A program made the position numbers and the translations under genes. A stretch of 51,497 nucleotides of DNA from Anaerolineaceae bacterium (lineage in GTDB: Bacteria > Chloroflexota > Anaerolineae > Anaerolineales > UBA11657): the NCBI GenBank assembly GCA_003569365.1, contig BGOS01000021.1, positions 1 through 51,497 on the forward strand, written 5' to 3'. The notes below the pieces were generated by a model. That model was given only the letters and a program-made list of their open reading frames with translations, was not told the origin of the DNA and made no database searches. Below are positions 27,433 through 36,782 of the stretch, in pieces. Each line of letters begins with the position of its first letter. Position 1 is the stretch's first letter.

Positions 27433-28863
27433 ATGCCGCCTGCAATTAAAGCCGCGGACAAAGAACGAATTCTGCGCGTGTTTGCCGCGCAGCGCGCCAA
27501 TCAGGCAGCGGTGGCTGCAGGCACACCAAAACACCGCAAGCTAAAACTGGATCTGCTGCTGCGCTGGGTGGACAGCCACCACGCAGATATTCACGCTGCC
27601 CTGCACGCGGACTTGCGCAAGCCCGCGTCTGAAGCAGACCTTACGGAAATTCTGCCGGTCACAACTGAGATCAAGCATGCCCGCCGCCATTTGGCGCGCT
27701 GGATGCGCGCCAAGCGCGTTGCACCCACGCTGGCAATGGTTTCAGCGCGCGCGTGGGTGCGCCCGGAACCGCGTGGCGTTGTGCTCATCATTACGCCGTG
27801 GAACTTTCCGTTTACCCTGGCGCTTAGCGCGCTTGTCTCCGCCATTGCAGCCGGCAATTGCGTTTGCCTCAAGCCATCAGAAATCAGCCCGCACAGCGCG
27901 CGCCTGTTGGCGCGCATGCTGGGCGAGTTGTTTGCGGAAGATGAGGTCGCCGTCTTTGAGGGCGATCATCTGACTGCGGAAGAACTGCTGCGCCAGCCGT
28001 TTGATCACATCTTCTTCACCGGCGGCACCAGCAAAGGCCGGCTGGTGATGCGCGCCGCCGCAGAGCACCTGAGCACCATCACGCTGGAGCTGGGCGGCAA
28101 ATCCCCCGTGATAGTGGATGAGAGTGCGGACATTGTAGACGCGGCCAAAAAGCTCGTCTGGGCAAAGTTCCTCAATGCCGGCCAAACATGCATTGCGCCA
28201 GACTACGTTATTGCACATGTCAGCGTATATGGAAAGTTGGTTTGGCAGATGGGTGAAGTTATCCGCAAAACCTATGGCGCAGATCCGGCAGCGCGCCGTG
28301 CTTCGCCGGACTACGCCCGTATTGTGAGCCCGGCCCACTTTGCGCGTTGCGAGCAGCTGCTAACTGCCAGCTTAAAGAATGGCGCCCGCGCCACTATTGG
28401 CGGGGAAGTAGACGCTGCCGACCGCTACATTGCGCCCACCATTTTGGTTGAAATGGCCGAAGATGATGCAGTGATGACGGAAGAGATCTTCGGCCCAATC
28501 CTGCCGGTGCTTTCGTATACCCTGCTCCCGGATGCGCTGCAAAAAATCAATCAACGCAGCAAGCCGCTGGCACTGTACATCTTCAGCCGCAACCGCCGTA
28601 ACATTGAGCAGATCACCGCAGGTACCTCTGCTGGCGGCACGTGTATTAATGATGCCGTACTGCACTTCATGCACCCGAACCTGCCGTTTGGCGGGCTCAA
28701 CCACAGCGGAACGGGCAGTGCGCACGGCGTGTACGGCTTCCGCGCCTTCTCGCATGAGCGCGCCTTCCTGCGGCAGGGGCCGCTGGCCCCGATGAAGCTG
28801 CTGTTCCCGCCCTACACCGCAGCCGTGCGCCGCCTTGTAAAGCTTGCGCTGCGGTGGTTGTGA
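27433..28863 (+). CDS. Aldehyde dehydrogenase (class 3-like)
   Basis: NAD(P)-dependent oxidation of an aldehyde to an acid. The 476-aa length and C-terminal hydrophobic region (about 455-476) fit the class 3/fatty aldehyde dehydrogenase branch, which often acts on long-chain aldehydes at membranes. Motifs: ITPWNFPF (about 119-126), KPSEISPHSA, FTGGTSKGR, general base LELGGKSP, and the nucleophile Cys in NAGQTCIAPDY. It starts 8 bases after the helicase loader, so it may be co-transcribed though functionally unrelated. Confidence 0.92.
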   Translation: MPPAIKAADKERILRVFAAQRANQAAVAAGTPKHRKLKLDLLLRWVDSHHADIHAALHADLRKPASEADLTEILPVTTEIKHARRHLARWMRAKRVAPTLAMVSARAWVRPEPRGVVLIITPWNFPFTLALSALVSAIAAGNCVCLKPSEISPHSARLLARMLGELFAEDEVAVFEGDHLTAEELLRQPFDHIFFTGGTSKGRLVMRAAAEHLSTITLELGGKSPVIVDESADIVDAAKKLVWAKFLNAGQTCIAPDYVIAHVSVYGKLVWQMGEVIRKTYGADPAARRASPDYARIVSPAHFARCEQLLTASLKNGARATIGGEVDAADRYIAPTILVEMAEDDAVMTEEIFGPILPVLSYTLLPDALQKINQRSKPLALYIFSRNRRNIEQITAGTSAGGTCINDAVLHFMHPNLPFGGLNHSGTGSAHGVYGFRAFSHERAFLRQGPLAPMKLLFPPYTAAVRRLVKLALRWL

Positions 28864-28946
28864 GGGTACTGGAGTACTTGCTGTGTTAATCTATACCCGC
28901 AAAGTTAAAAGCCCGCACCAATTTTTATAGCGTCGCTGATTCACCT

Positions 28947-29049
28947 CACCATCATTTTAGGTGCTCCTCAAAAAACCGCAGCGTGCGCTGCATTGCCTCC
29001 TCAAAATTCAAACGGAGATTGTGGTCGCCTTGCGGGTACAGATACAACT
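28947..29049 (-). pseudogene. Inverted 103-bp copy of the 3' end of the lipoprotein hydrolase gene
   Basis: On the minus strand this reads the last 33 codons of an alpha/beta hydrolase, QLYLYPQGDHNLRLNFEEAM then QRTLRFFEEHLK and a stop. It matches 2499-2601 with only two mismatches in 103 bases. Homology stops abruptly at both ends and no start, signal or catalytic serine is present, so it is a remnant of a paralogue or a small recombination product. It lies 34 bases past the murJ stop. Confidence 0.85.
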
Positions 29050-29083
29050 GTGCCTCACCGCAGTATCGAAATGGGCGCAGTGC

Positions 29084-30693
29084 TCACGCTGCCCTGCCCA
29101 AAAGATTTCTTGCCAACCCGCGCAACTCATCGAATCCGCTGGCCAGCAACAAGCCTGCGTAGATGGCAGCTGCCAGCACAGCAATGCCTGCCAGCTGCCA
29201 TAAATTGTTGGCGCTCCGCACTCCGAGCCAAAGCACACCACCCATTACAACTGTAGCGAGGGCTGTGTGTGCAAAGCCGCGCGCTACATGGCGCGCATCA
29301 ATGGCCTGGCGGCGCGTGCGCAGCAGAACCAGCAGCGCCAATGCCTGTATTGAGAATGCGATTGAGTTTGCGAGCGCCAGTCCGCCAAAATCCAGCGCCT
29401 TGATTTGGTGAGGCCGAGCGCGAGCGCCACCTGCAGCAGCATGCAAGCCAACGCTACGAGCGTGGGCGTTAGGGCGTCGTTGCGCGCGTAAAATGCGCGC
29501 GCGGCCAGCTCCAGGGCTGCGTGGCCGAGCAGCCCGGTAAAGTACAGGCGCGCTGCAAACACCACCAGCTTTGATGCTTCGGGGGTGAACGCCCGCCCTT
29601 CGAAAACCAGCTGCACTAATGGCGGTAAATAAAACCAGGCTGCCGCGGCCACCGGCAGTGTCAGTGCAAGCACCACGCGCAATGCCGTACTGAGGATTTG
29701 TGTGCTGCGTTCTGTTTCTGCGGGCGAGCGTCGCGCCGTGAGCGCTGCAAGCGTGGGCAACAGGGCGGTGCCCATTGCTGTGCCAATGATTGTCTCGGGC
29801 ACCTGCATTAGAAACCAGCCGTAGGTGAGCGCGGTAACCGAGCCGGGCCCCATGCGCGAGGCTAGATTGTCTCGCATCAACTCTGTCAGCTGAAATGCAC
29901 CCAAGCCTGCCAGGCGCGGACCCAGCAGCAATAGTACGCGCAGCACACCGGGATGCCGCAGTGAAATGCGAAAGCTCCAGCGGAATTCATAGCGCCACAA
30001 GCCCGGCAGCTGCACAGCCAAATGCAGCAGCGCCCCAATGATCACGCCATACACCAACCCGTGCACGCCAAAACCCAATGCGGGCAGCGCCCAGCCAGCA
30101 AGGAGTGATTTCGTTGGCGCCAGCACAACCGCGCCAAATATCTGCCCGCAGTTGTAGAGCGTGGGTGCGAGTGCGGGCAGCAGAAAATGATGGTTGGCTT
30201 GCAAGCCGCCGATTACCAGCCCACTAACGGAAAAGATGAGTGTGGCGAAAAGATTGAGGCGCATCAGCTGCGCGACCAGCACTTGCTGGGATGGGTCAAA
30301 CCCCGGCGCAATTCCCAGCTGCGCCTGCACCAGGGGCAGCGCAAACACCGCCACCAGCAGCGCCAATACAGCCGTGACGACAAAAGCAAGGTTGGCCACC
30401 ATGCTGAACACCTCCCAGCCCGCAGCGCGGCCGTGTTGGTCAAAATATTCGCTCAGCACGGGAATTAGCGCAATGCTCAGCGCGCCGCCCGAGATCAATG
30501 TGAACAAGAGATCCGGCACGTTGTTGGCAGCGTTGAATGCATCGAGCAGTGGCGAGACCCCGAAGACGCGCGCAATAATGACCGTGCGCAGCAGCGCGGC
30601 AACTTTGTCCACTGCGAAAAAGCCGGCGATGAGCAGCGTGGCGCGCAGCAGCGGGCGCGCGGTGGGGCTTGGGGTTGCGGGCGAGCGGGTCAT
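29084..30693 (-). CDS. murJ: Lipid II flippase MurJ (apparent frameshift)
   Basis: Polytopic MVF-family membrane protein that flips lipid II across the inner membrane for peptidoglycan synthesis. From the ATG at 30693 it runs as one frame through about 430 codons and then continues in another frame (from about 29404) to a stop at 29084; restoring one base in the TTT run at 29404-29406 gives a continuous protein of about 536 aa with the normal set of membrane helices. Family motifs include LLRTVIIARVFGVSPLLDAF near the N-terminus and LYNCGQIFGAVVLAP. It follows the C39/TPR gene by 55 bases on the same strand. Confidence 0.9.
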
Positions 30694-30748
30694 ATCGTGC
30701 GGTGCCGGACGGCAAAACTAAAACCGCAATGGTATGCAGCGCGCTGGT

Positions 30749-32056
30749 TCATTTGACCCCCAGGATGCCCAGTGCATTTTGCGCGTCCGTAAAGTTGGGG
30801 TTGATTGCAAGTGCAGCCCGAAAATCAGTGATTGCCTGCGTGCGCTTGCCAAGCATGTACCACGCCCAGCCGCGCCAGACATAAGACTCCTCCAGTTCCG
30901 GGCGGGCGTTTAGCGTGGCCGTCGAAAGGTCAATCACATCCTGATAGCGGCCAACATTAAAGTACGCAGCATACGGGCCAAACTGGTAGAACAGCATGCG
31001 CCAGGGCAGGCCCAGCTCGCGCGCCTTGTCAAAGTCTGCCGCAGCTTCTGTGTAGCGCTCAAAGTAGTTTAGGTTGGAGCCGTGCGTGAACCATGCAAAG
31101 GCGTTTGCGGTGTCTGCAGTGCGGTCAGCAGCTGCCTGCTCAAGCGCGCGGGCGCGGTTGCTATCCAGGTCTGCGTCCGGCCCCAGCAGCTGTGCAATCT
31201 TTCCAGCGTCTGCCACCGGATACACCACAATATACAAGCGGTTGAACTGCTGCCACAGTTTGTCCACGGCCGCAATCTGCATTGTGCGGTTGGGGCCGCC
31301 AGTTACATCTTGCACGATCACCGTTTGCGCATTGGCATCATAGCCCGTCACCAGCAGGTAATGCCCCACCCAGCCAACATCCAGCTCGTAGCCCGTCTCA
31401 ATGATGAGCGGATAGCCGTTGGCCACAAACAACTGCAGCGTCTCATAGCTGCCGCCCACCCGAAAGAGCGAGTTCAGCCAGCCGGCATGCGTGCGCACAT
31501 ACTGCACCAGCTCGTCCCAGCGCACGTTGCGGTCGCGGATCTGCGGCTTTAGCACTGCGGCAATCTTTTCCTGATCGCCCTTCCACTTCCAGTAGCGCAG
31601 CAAAATGGCGAGCGTAGCAGGGCCGCAATTGTTTGGTGTTTCGAATTCGTGCTGGAAGCCTGAGATTTTGAAAGCAGCGGGCGGCGAGATGACGTTGTAG
31701 ATGATGGGCGTTGGCGATGGCTGCGCTGTTGGTGCGCTGCTGGCGGCTGCCACTTGTGGGGTGGCTGCTGCCTCTTCGTACGAAGCGCGCGCTGCCGCCT
31801 CGCTGACGGCTGGCGTTGCCACGGCCGGCTGGCTGGCTGCGCGCGGCAAAGTATCGGAGCTGCGAAACAAAAAATCGCGCGTCGCGCCGCGCAGCTGGTC
31901 CCACTCCCAATACAGCCGCAATGATGTTGTGGGGCTGGCTTGCAACCCGCCAGCTGTTAACACCAGCACTGCCAGTGCGGCAAGGCCGGCCAGCCAGCGT
32001 ACTAATTGCTTGCGGCGGCGCTGCAGCTGGCCGCCAGCGCCGAGGCGATATTGCAC
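30749..32056 (-). CDS. C39-like cysteine peptidase with C-terminal TPR repeats
   Basis: Membrane-anchored protein of 435 aa. A basic N-terminus and hydrophobic helix (about 20-38) place the rest outside the cytoplasm. After an Ala/Pro/Thr-rich linker (about 70-118) comes a C39-type papain-like domain with Cys144 in NNCGPATLA and His232 in VGHYLLVTGYD, followed by QDV as probable Asp region. The end (about 305-435) holds TPR-like repeats, for example LGKRTQAITDFRAALAINPN. Substrate unknown; cell-surface or envelope protein processing is inferred from the anchor and the murJ neighbour. Confidence 0.86.
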   Translation of the reverse strand: MQYRLGAGGQLQRRRKQLVRWLAGLAALAVLVLTAGGLQASPTTSLRLYWEWDQLRGATRDFLFRSSDTLPRAASQPAVATPAVSEAAARASYEEAAATPQVAAASSAPTAQPSPTPIIYNVISPPAAFKISGFQHEFETPNNCGPATLAILLRYWKWKGDQEKIAAVLKPQIRDRNVRWDELVQYVRTHAGWLNSLFRVGGSYETLQLFVANGYPLIIETGYELDVGWVGHYLLVTGYDANAQTVIVQDVTGGPNRTMQIAAVDKLWQQFNRLYIVVYPVADAGKIAQLLGPDADLDSNRARALEQAAADRTADTANAFAWFTHGSNLNYFERYTEAAADFDKARELGLPWRMLFYQFGPYAAYFNVGRYQDVIDLSTATLNARPELEESYVWRGWAWYMLGKRTQAITDFRAALAINPNFTDAQNALGILGVK

Positions 32057-32114
32057 GCGCGCGATTATAAGCCCCGTGATTTTGGGGCCGGTCTAAATTG
32101 TGCGGCGCAGTGGA

Positions 32115-32549
32115 TTAAGCGAACTTGTCCAGCACGATGCCGGGGTTGGGCATACTGCTGGCAATCGCTGCGGGGCGCGGCACATCTGTGGCAGCATGCG
32201 CGCGCGGGTTTAACGAGATGGCCTCCGGACTCTTCTCCACGCTATCTGATACATACAGCGGGCGGCCGGCAGCGGGCGGCAGGCTGCCCGCTGCGCCTGC
32301 CCGTTCGCGCCGATCTGGAATTTCAAATTTGGCGGTGACCCGACTCGGGGCATCATCATAGGTACCCGAAATTTTTTCCTCAGGACGCGTAATCTTGAAT
32401 GGTAGAAAGCCGCGCTGAATATAGTCCGGCGCTGGCGTTGGCACGGTGCGCGGTGGAGATGGAAAACCAAGGCGCGCAAATAGCGTGTCTAAAAACGCTG
32501 TGCGGGTTCGGGCTTCAGATATGAACGAGGCAATTACCTGTTTGTCCAT
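32115..32549 (-). CDS. Hypothetical protein
   Basis: I do not recognise this 144-aa frame. It starts MDKQVIASFISEARTRTAFL (a likely helix) and is then Pro/Ala-rich with little predicted structure, ending NPGIVLDKFA. There is no signal peptide or membrane segment. It fills the gap between the methyltransferase and the C39 peptidase on the same strand, which supports a real gene, but no clear ribosome-binding site precedes it. Confidence 0.5.
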   Translation of the reverse strand: MDKQVIASFISEARTRTAFLDTLFARLGFPSPPRTVPTPAPDYIQRGFLPFKITRPEEKISGTYDDAPSRVTAKFEIPDRRERAGAAGSLPPAAGRPLYVSDSVEKSPEAISLNPRAHAATDVPRPAAIASSMPNPGIVLDKFA

Positions 32550-32570
32550 TGTTATTAATTTACACCCGAA

Positions 32571-33266
32571 TCATGAACTTTGCAAAGGCGGGACGGCGGC
32601 CGGGGCAGCAGCCCGCGCGAAAATTACAAGGTGCCAGGCCCCCAAAGTGCTCGATTCCACCGGCAAAAGGCCGGCGGCGCGCACAACCCGCAGCACTTCG
32701 GGCTCCGGATGAATAAAAAACCGGTACCTACTGCGGCCAAATGCCGAAAAACCGTTTATCGCTGTGCCGATCAGCCGCACCCACCAATTGTTGCGCGGAA
32801 AGCTGAGCGCGAGGAAGCATGTGCTGCGCTCTGCGGCTGCTCCCAGCAGCCGGCCAAGGTCCGGGTAACAGCAAATCACGCGATCCATGATTACGGCCGC
32901 CGCCGGTTCAAACTGCGCTGCATGCAGTGCAAAATCAAGCTGGTGATACAGGGTGCGTTCGCGCAGCCCAAGCACAGTAGCGTTTTGGGCTGCAGCTGTG
33001 ATGTAGCCGGCACTGGCATCCACGCCCACTGCAAGTTTTGCTGCGCCGCGCCGCAGCAGCTCTTGGTGGGCTGCTCCGGCCCCGCAGCCAATATCCAGCA
33101 CGCTGTCCAGCGGTGTGGGCAGTGCCAGCAGCGGGCGGATCAGGCGCAGCGTGCGGCGCACAGCACCGCGCTTGAGGAAGCGCTTGGCCTCCTTGGCGGC
33201 ACTTGCGGCATCGAAGGTGCCGTCTAGGTCATTTATGCCGGACGGCGCACAACAGGAGCACGGCAT
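32571..33266 (-). CDS. Class I SAM-dependent methyltransferase
   Basis: A 231-aa methyltransferase of unknown substrate. The SAM-binding motif I is SVLDIGCGAGAAHQELL (about 55-71) and motif II GVDAS (about 81-85). An N-terminal Cys cluster (MPCSCC) and the stretch VIMDRVICCYPDL followed by FPRNNWWVRL resemble a group of uncharacterised methyltransferases distantly like Mg-protoporphyrin methyltransferase. It sits 15 bases downstream of the lipid kinase, so a lipid or small-molecule substrate is possible but unproven. Confidence 0.85.
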   Translation of the reverse strand: MPCSCCAPSGINDLDGTFDAASAAKEAKRFLKRGAVRRTLRLIRPLLALPTPLDSVLDIGCGAGAAHQELLRRGAAKLAVGVDASAGYITAAAQNATVLGLRERTLYHQLDFALHAAQFEPAAAVIMDRVICCYPDLGRLLGAAAERSTCFLALSFPRNNWWVRLIGTAINGFSAFGRSRYRFFIHPEPEVLRVVRAAGLLPVESSTLGAWHLVIFARAAAPAAVPPLQSS

Positions 33267-33281
33267 GATGCACGCTGCGCG

Positions 33282-34199
33282 TTAGCGCATCAAGCGCAGT
33301 GCGCCCGGCAGCAGCGTGACGCGCAAGCGGCGCACATTGGCGGTGTAGTCTGCCCACAGCTCGCCGTCCAGATGCACCGGTATGGCGCGGTCCGCGCTGA
33401 TTTCAAATGTGCGCCCGCGCTTGAATTGCACGCTGCTGAAGCGCCCCTGCGTACCGCGCAAAAACTCCGGCAGCAGGCGCAGCATTTGCAGGCGTGAGAT
33501 TTCAGTCACGGATACATAATCCAGCCAGCCGTCATCGGGCAGTGCCTGCGGTGCGCAGATGAAGCCACCGCCTTCGCGCGCGCCGTTTGCCAGCGTGAGC
33601 ATCAGCAATGTATGCATGCTCACGTCACCGTCCACCACAAGCTTCACACGCGTTGGAAAGTGATTTTGCATAATGGTGCGCATGACCGCCACCAGATAGA
33701 TGAGCGAACCGCGCAAATATTTGATGCGCAGTGCATGCATCAGCGCGGCTGCATCAAAGAGCATACCTGCCACATTGATGTAATGGCGGCTGCGGCCGGC
33801 GTCATCCTCAATCAAGGCTGCGTCCAAGGCAGCGGGTGTGCCGTACAACGCGCGCTGCAATGCGGCTGCGGGCGCAGCCAGCAGGCCGCAGTTAAAGGCA
33901 AGGTCATTGCCGGAGCCCAGCGGCAGCAGGCCCAGTGCCGGGCGCTGCGCTGCAGGCACCTTCATCAAGCCGTTGACGATTTCGTGGGCAGTGCCATCGC
34001 CGCCCGCTGCCACAACAACGCGGCACCCCGTTTGGGCGGCAATCGCGGCCAGCTCAGTGGCATGGCCCGGATGATCGGTGGGCACCCAGCGCACGCCGGA
34101 TGCAGCGGGTTGGGCGGAGCGCAGCGCATCTACCGCAGCGCCACAGCGCCCGCGGTTGGCTGCCGGATTAGTGATTATTAAAACAGAATCACTTTCCAT
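33282..34199 (-). CDS. Diacylglycerol kinase-family lipid kinase
   Basis: Phosphorylates a lipid such as diacylglycerol (YegS/DgkB/LCB5 fold). It is 305 aa. The nucleotide-binding GGDGTAHEIVNGLM (near 66-79) and LGLLPLGSGNDLAFN (near 88-102) are the diagnostic motifs; the N-terminus opens ITNPAANRGR. The C-terminal half is a beta-sandwich. A TAAAAT box lies just upstream of the ATG on the minus strand, so it probably leads the unit lipid kinase, methyltransferase, hypothetical, C39 peptidase, murJ. Confidence 0.92.
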   Translation of the reverse strand: MESDSVLIITNPAANRGRCGAAVDALRSAQPAASGVRWVPTDHPGHATELAAIAAQTGCRVVVAAGGDGTAHEIVNGLMKVPAAQRPALGLLPLGSGNDLAFNCGLLAAPAAALQRALYGTPAALDAALIEDDAGRSRHYINVAGMLFDAAALMHALRIKYLRGSLIYLVAVMRTIMQNHFPTRVKLVVDGDVSMHTLLMLTLANGAREGGGFICAPQALPDDGWLDYVSVTEISRLQMLRLLPEFLRGTQGRFSSVQFKRGRTFEISADRAIPVHLDGELWADYTANVRRLRVTLLPGALRLMR

Positions 34200-34271
34200 G
34201 CTTTATTTTAGTGCATGGCATTGCCATCAGCGCTGCCGCATTCAATGGCGTGGCTTGCGGAGCCTGCATGC

Positions 34272-34277
34272 TAAAAT
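34272..34277 (+). promoter_or_regulatory. Extended -10 promoter for the epimerase gene
   Basis: TGCTAAAAT (34269-34277) matches an extended -10 element (TGnTAAAAT). No good -35 box is visible. The start would be near 34284, after an in-frame ATG at 34268 and before the TTG at 34313, supporting the TTG as the true start. Confidence 0.5.
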
Positions 34278-34312
34278 CAAACTCTTCGGCACTTACTCTC
34301 AGGTTACCTACT

Positions 34313-35239
34313 TTGAAGTTTCTTGTTACCGGCGGCGCCGGATTTTTGGGCAGCGCGCTTGCTAACCAGCTGGCGCATGACGGGCACGAGGTGCGCGCGC
34401 TCGATGACCTCTCCGCCGGCGACAGCGACCGGTTGGCGCCGGAGGTGCTGTTTACGCGTGGCGATGTGAATGACCGCCCGAAGCTGTGGAGTTTGCTGCA
34501 GGGCGTGGAATGCGTGTACCATCTTGCGGCGCGCGTGTCTGTGCCCGAATCAATTTTGTTCCCGCGCGAGTACAACGCGGTAAATGTTGGCGGCACGGTG
34601 GGCGTCATGGAAGCCATGCGCGATGCCGGAGTGAAGCGCGTGGTGCTCACTTCATCGGGCGCAGTCTACGGCTCCCAGCTGCAACAGCCGCTGCGCGAGA
34701 CCCTTGTTCCAAATCCAGATTCGCCCTACGCGGTCAGTAAACTTTCGGCTGAGGCGTATGTGCGCACCATCGGCACACTGTGGGGCATTGAGACCGTGGC
34801 GCTGCGCGTATTTAACGCCTACGGCCCGGGACAGCCGCTGCCGGCTTCGCATCCACCGGTGGTGCCGCGCTTCATAAAGGGCGCGGTGAGCGGCGCTTCG
34901 CTGGTGGTGCACGGCGATGGCCAGCAATCGCGCGATTATGTTTTTGTGTCGGATGTGGTGGCGGCATTACTGGCCGCGGCCACAGCGCGCAACCTGGACC
35001 GGCTGGTGATTAACGTGGGCAGTGGCACCGCAACCACACTGCGCCAACTGGTGGCAGCGGTGGCCGAGGTGACCGGCGCGCGCCTTGAACCGCTGTATAA
35101 CAACAATGAGAGTGGCGGAGTGCGCGAGATGTGCGCAGACCTCACGCTGGCGGGCAGCTTGCTGGGCTACAGCCCCAAGGTGGGCTTGGACGAAGGCCTG
35201 CGCCGCACTCTGGCTGCCGATGAACGCTTTCATGCTTGA
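34313..35239 (+). CDS. NAD-dependent epimerase/dehydratase (UDP-sugar epimerase-like)
   Basis: Extended short-chain dehydrogenase acting on nucleotide sugars, most like UDP-glucose 4-epimerase and its relatives; exact sugar unknown. With the TTG start at 34313 the protein begins MKFLVTGGAGFLGSAL, the canonical Rossmann start, and has 308 aa; an ATG at 34268 would add 15 unneeded residues upstream of the fold. Active-site features are TSSGAVYG and YAVSK, plus NAYGPGQ. It diverges from the lipid kinase and overlaps the next gene by 8 bases. Confidence 0.9.
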   Translation: MKFLVTGGAGFLGSALANQLAHDGHEVRALDDLSAGDSDRLAPEVLFTRGDVNDRPKLWSLLQGVECVYHLAARVSVPESILFPREYNAVNVGGTVGVMEAMRDAGVKRVVLTSSGAVYGSQLQQPLRETLVPNPDSPYAVSKLSAEAYVRTIGTLWGIETVALRVFNAYGPGQPLPASHPPVVPRFIKGAVSGASLVVHGDGQQSRDYVFVSDVVAALLAAATARNLDRLVINVGSGTATTLRQLVAAVAEVTGARLEPLYNNNESGGVREMCADLTLAGSLLGYSPKVGLDEGLRRTLAADERFHA

Positions 35240-35810
35240 GCCGGGCGTTCGCCTGCCGCGCAACTTTTTTGCGCAACCCACGCTTACTGTTGCGCGCTTG
35301 CTGCTGGGCAAACTGCTGGTGCGGCTGGGTGCCGGTGGCAGCCGCCAGGCGGGCGTAATTGCAGAGACTGAGGCGTACATCGGCGAGAGCGATCTCGCTT
35401 GCCATGCGCGTGCCGGGCGCACGCGCCGCACTGCAGCAATGTATGGTCCGCCCGGCACTGCGTATGTGTACTTTACTTACGGCATGCATTGGATGCTGAA
35501 CATTGTGACAGAGCGCAGCGGCTTTCCTGCAGCCGTTCTGTTGCGCGCAGTGAACTTATGCGAAAGAGAAACAGCGCAGCCGCAACCCGCCACAAACGGC
35601 CCGGCAAAACTCACGCGCGCCCTGCAGCTGGATGGCGCATGGAACACCCATGACATGTGTGCGCCGGATGCGCAGCTGTTTGTGGAGCAGCCGCTGCAGG
35701 GTGAATGCGCCGGGATTGTTTGCAAGCCGCGCACGGGGCTGGGCAAGACGCCGCAGCCCTGGCTTGGCCTGCCATGGAACTTTTGTATCAGCACACACGC
35801 AGGGAGTTGA
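35232..35810 (+). CDS. mpg: 3-methyladenine DNA glycosylase (AAG/MPG family)
   Basis: Base-excision enzyme removing alkylated purines. It is 192 aa from the ATG at 35232. Family motifs: VARLLLGKLLVR, VIAETEAYIGESDLACHARA (catalytic Glu region), RTAAMYGPPGTAYVYFTYGM and NGPAKLTRAL. Another ATG lies 12 bases upstream. The gene overlaps the epimerase end by 8 bases and ends 3 bases before fabI, so the three are likely one transcript, though functionally unrelated. Confidence 0.93.
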   Translation: MLEPGVRLPRNFFAQPTLTVARLLLGKLLVRLGAGGSRQAGVIAETEAYIGESDLACHARAGRTRRTAAMYGPPGTAYVYFTYGMHWMLNIVTERSGFPAAVLLRAVNLCERETAQPQPATNGPAKLTRALQLDGAWNTHDMCAPDAQLFVEQPLQGECAGIVCKPRTGLGKTPQPWLGLPWNFCISTHAGS

Positions 35811-35813
35811 AGC

Positions 35814-36596
35814 ATGGGACTGCTCACCGGGAAAACCGCACTAATATTTGGAGTTGCCAACGACCACTCAATTGCGTGGGGCGTGGCTGAGGCGCTGCAC
35901 CGCGAAGGCGCGCGGCTGGCGTTCAGTTATGCGGGCGAGATCCTGCAGCGCCGAGTGCTGCCGCTGGCCGCCAAGCTGGGCAGTGACTTTGTGGAACAAT
36001 GCGATGTGTCCAGTGATGCGCAGCTCGACACGCTGTTTGCAAGCGCCAAGCAGCGCCTGGGCACGCTGGACATTCTGGTGCATTCTGTGGCGTACGCACC
36101 GCGCGCAGAATTGTCTGGTGTTTACTACGCCACCAGCCGCGCCGGCTTTCAAACCGCGCTGGACATAAGCTGCTACTCCTTCTCTGCGATGGTGCAGCGG
36201 GCGCTGCCGCTCTTCAACCCCGCCAGCTGCTGCCTGACCATGACGTACTATGGAGCGGAAAAAGTTGTGCCCGGCTATAACGTAATGGGCGTGGCCAAGG
36301 CTGCGCTAGAGGCTTCGGTGCGCTACCTTGCTGCAGATCTTGGTCCGCTTGGGCACCGCGTTAACGCCATCTCGGCCGGCCCAATTCGCACGCTGGCAGC
36401 AGCCGGCATAGCAGACTTCCGCAAGCTGCAGACTGCGTTTTCAGCAGCGGCCCCGCTGCGCCGCAACGTTAGCACCGCAGATGTGGGCAACGCTGCGGTG
36501 TACCTGTGCTCGCCACTAGCAGCCGCCGTCACAGGTGAGGTGCACTACGTGGATGCCGGCTTCAACATTATCGGAGTAGCGGCCGCAAGCGAATAA
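35814..36596 (+). CDS. fabI: Enoyl-[acyl-carrier-protein] reductase
   Basis: NADH-dependent last step of each fatty acid elongation cycle. It is 260 aa. The start [20 protein letters not shown] is the FabI dinucleotide site, [12 protein letters not shown] is the family loop, and the catalytic pair is in [20 protein letters not shown] (Tyr, then Tyr-x6-Lys). [12 protein letters not shown] matches the substrate-binding loop. The typical triclosan-sensitive FabI form is suggested by these motifs. It begins 3 bases after the glycosylase gene. Confidence 0.95.
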   Translation: MGLLTGKTALIFGVANDHSIAWGVAEALHREGARLAFSYAGEILQRRVLPLAAKLGSDFVEQCDVSSDAQLDTLFASAKQRLGTLDILVHSVAYAPRAELSGVYYATSRAGFQTALDISCYSFSAMVQRALPLFNPASCCLTMTYYGAEKVVPGYNVMGVAKAALEASVRYLAADLGPLGHRVNAISAGPIRTLAAAGIADFRKLQTAFSAAAPLRRNVSTADVGNAAVYLCSPLAAAVTGEVHYVDAGFNIIGVAAASE

Positions 36597-36748
36597 GATC
36601 CGCGTCACCGGTTTCTGCGCGCTCACGCCTTTGCTTTGCAATTGCACCAGCGCTGGCCCCTCTACAGTCAGGCTGGCAGGCTCGCTTTCAACCAGCTTTT
36701 CTTAAATAATTTAGCGGCTTTTGTGGCGCCGCATGGCAGCGCCGGATC

Positions 36749-36776
36749 TTGCGCCTCGCGCAAATTGCGCTACAAT
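36749..36776 (+). promoter_or_regulatory. Promoter of the PIN/TRAM gene
   Basis: TTGCGC (36749-36754) and TACAAT (36771-36776) with a 16-base spacer. The start would be near 36783, giving a leader of about 200 bases before the ATG at 36984. Confidence 0.6.
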
Positions 36777-36782
36777 CCCCGT

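Noticed and set aside
34268-34312. ATG at 34268 as start of the epimerase
   Set aside because: It lies just upstream of the predicted -10 box; the TTG at 34313 gives the canonical KFLVTGGAGFLG start.
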